Assembly (NCBI GenBank): GCA_037962975.1
Contig: CM075672.1
Location: 129,132,001-129,196,000, forward strand
DNA from: Clitoria ternatea
Lineage: Eukaryota > Streptophyta > Magnoliopsida > Fabales > Fabaceae
Length of the DNA stretch: 64,000 nucleotides
Direction: 5' to 3'
A program made the translations under genes and the position numbers. The notes under the pieces were generated by a model. It did no database searches. It was given only the letters and a program-made list of their open reading frames with translations, and was not told where the DNA came from. Numbering within the stretch: position 1 is the first letter of the stretch; each line of letters starts with the position of its first letter. Positions 62,955 through 64,000 of the stretch are shown here, in pieces.

Positions 62955-63706
62955 TGCGACGCCCTGAAAATGTGGGTAAATTTTTCACGTTTTACAAGTC
63001 ATTAATTGATAAAGTAATAACGTGGTGAAATCTTAATCAACACCCAGGGTCTATGAAAAACCTCTCTCATATATGAAGATATGAGAGGGTGAATTAAAAA
63101 GGATTCATGAGAAATTAAATTTTCAATTAAAAATAGCGGAAGAATCGATTAAAATGATGTTATATGATTGGATTTAAAGAGAATAAATTTCACGAGATTT
63201 AATGGTTCATAATATGTTCAAAGTATTATTAAGATGATGTAAGAAGGAATATTAATGCAAAGGAAAATCAAAGTAATTGTCACAACAACATTTTAAGGGA
63301 ATCAGGTGCCATTTGCTCAAGCGAGTACCACACTCGCTTAAGCGAGTTCGCGTGGTCACGCTTGGGCGAGATACGAAATGCGCTTGAGTGAAGAAGGGAA
63401 GAGCATCAGGTGTCAATCTCGCTTGAGCAAAATTACTCCAGAAGCTCCAGGTATAGATTTCGCTTGGGCAAGGCACGACCGCTTGAGCAAAAATGGGACA
63501 GAACCTTACTGTCCATATTTAGCTTGAGCGAGGCTAGGCCCGCCTGAGTGAAAACCGTCCAGAACTAATTTTTCCCTCACTCGCTTGAGCGAATCGCCAT
63601 GCACTGACCATTTCGCTTGAGCGAAAATGATCCAGTAACTCCCTTACTCGATATCACTCGGGTGAGGCCCTTCCCGCCTGAGCGAATTGTGGACAGGGGC
63701 CACACC
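62955..63706 (+). repeat. LTR fragment with CGCTTGAGCG palindromes
   Basis: Starts TGCGACGCCCTG, close to the TGTGACGTCCC terminus of E5. Its right half (63300-63700) carries many copies of CGCTTGAGCG/CGCTTAAGCG and half-sites. It is cut at 63706 by a further LTR. The ORF at 63252-63476 lies across the array and is not a gene. Confidence 0.6.
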
Positions 63707-64000
63707 TGTAACATCCCAAATTTTGAAGAAAATAAATTTATTGAATAAAAATAATTAATTATTTATGGTCCAATAATTATGGGAAAATTAATTAGACATT
63801 AGAAATGAATTATCGGTAAATTGAGGATTACCAGAATCGGATGATTTAACAGATGGTGTGGGACCTACATGACTAAATTGGATATTTGATGGGTCTAGAA
63901 TATTTAGAAAATTATTGTGGTTATGATGGTATAGTTGAAATAATTTTTAGTGTTGAGGAGATAATTAATTGGACACGATGTATATCATTAAACAGAAAAA
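63707..64000 (+). repeat. Gypsy-type LTR start, runs off the window
   Basis: TGTAACATCCCAAATTTTGAAG is a typical LTR start for this region. A GAAATAATTTTTAG segment also occurs in E7, suggesting distant kinship. The element continues beyond the window. Confidence 0.65.

Overview
The window is plant nuclear heterochromatin made almost entirely of LTR retrotransposons nested in one another. A legume, most likely soybean or a close relative, fits best. The evidence is Ty3/gypsy elements of Tekay/Del type, two Sirevirus-type Ty1/copia elements (one with an extra ORF after pol, as in soybean SIRE1), initiator-Met-tRNA primer binding sites, and debris of FAR1/FHY3-like and MULE coding sequence. The species call is inference. 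I see no intact host gene, rRNA, tRNA gene or CRISPR array. The only uninterrupted long ORF is the gag-pol of one young gypsy element.

Nest, positions 1-42331. A gypsy LTR fragment (41504-42331, here E6) was entered by a minus-strand, gag-only gypsy element with about 4-kb LTRs (E5, ending 41503). The 3' LTR of E5 was entered by a plus-strand Tekay-like gypsy element (E1, ending 33154). E1's left LTR was entered by a minus-strand Sirevirus (E2, 1193-20347, target duplication AGAAC). The env-like ORF of E2 was then split by a plus-strand gypsy element (E3, 3409-13133, duplication AACTT). Independently, E1's right LTR took a gag-only Sirevirus derivative (E4, 28554-32857, duplication GAAGG). 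This is a five-deep stack whose order can be read from exact junctions and whose decay fits the order. E3 is intact with almost identical LTRs. E2 has several stops and frameshifts. E1 has five in-frame stops. E5 has lost nearly all of pol.

Right half, 42332-64000. A decayed FAR1-like coding fragment (minus, 42532-47440) is split by a 3.9-kb solo LTR (E7, 43033-46965) and cut at its 5' side by a short copia-like LTR. A MULE PB1-like ORF (minus, 49302-51805) is split by a 2.25-kb solo LTR (E9, 49521-51770, duplication TTACC). In both cases removing the insert and one duplication restores the frame. The rest is probable LTR remnants (52278-56842, 61157-62954, 62955-63706, and 63707 to the window end) and AT-rich, microsatellite-rich sequence without recognisable genes.

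The most interesting theme is regulatory. Most of the LTR families here carry their own array of one short, often palindromic motif: GTAATCGATTAC in both Sireviruses, TGAATCGATTCA in E7, CCGAGTG in E1, its complement CACTCGG in E5, GGGCGG/CCGCCC in E3, CGCTTRAGCG in several others. In the Sireviruses the array sits about 80-400 bp upstream of a TATA box, and E2 repeats this layout internally just upstream of its env-like ORF, which suggests a second promoter.
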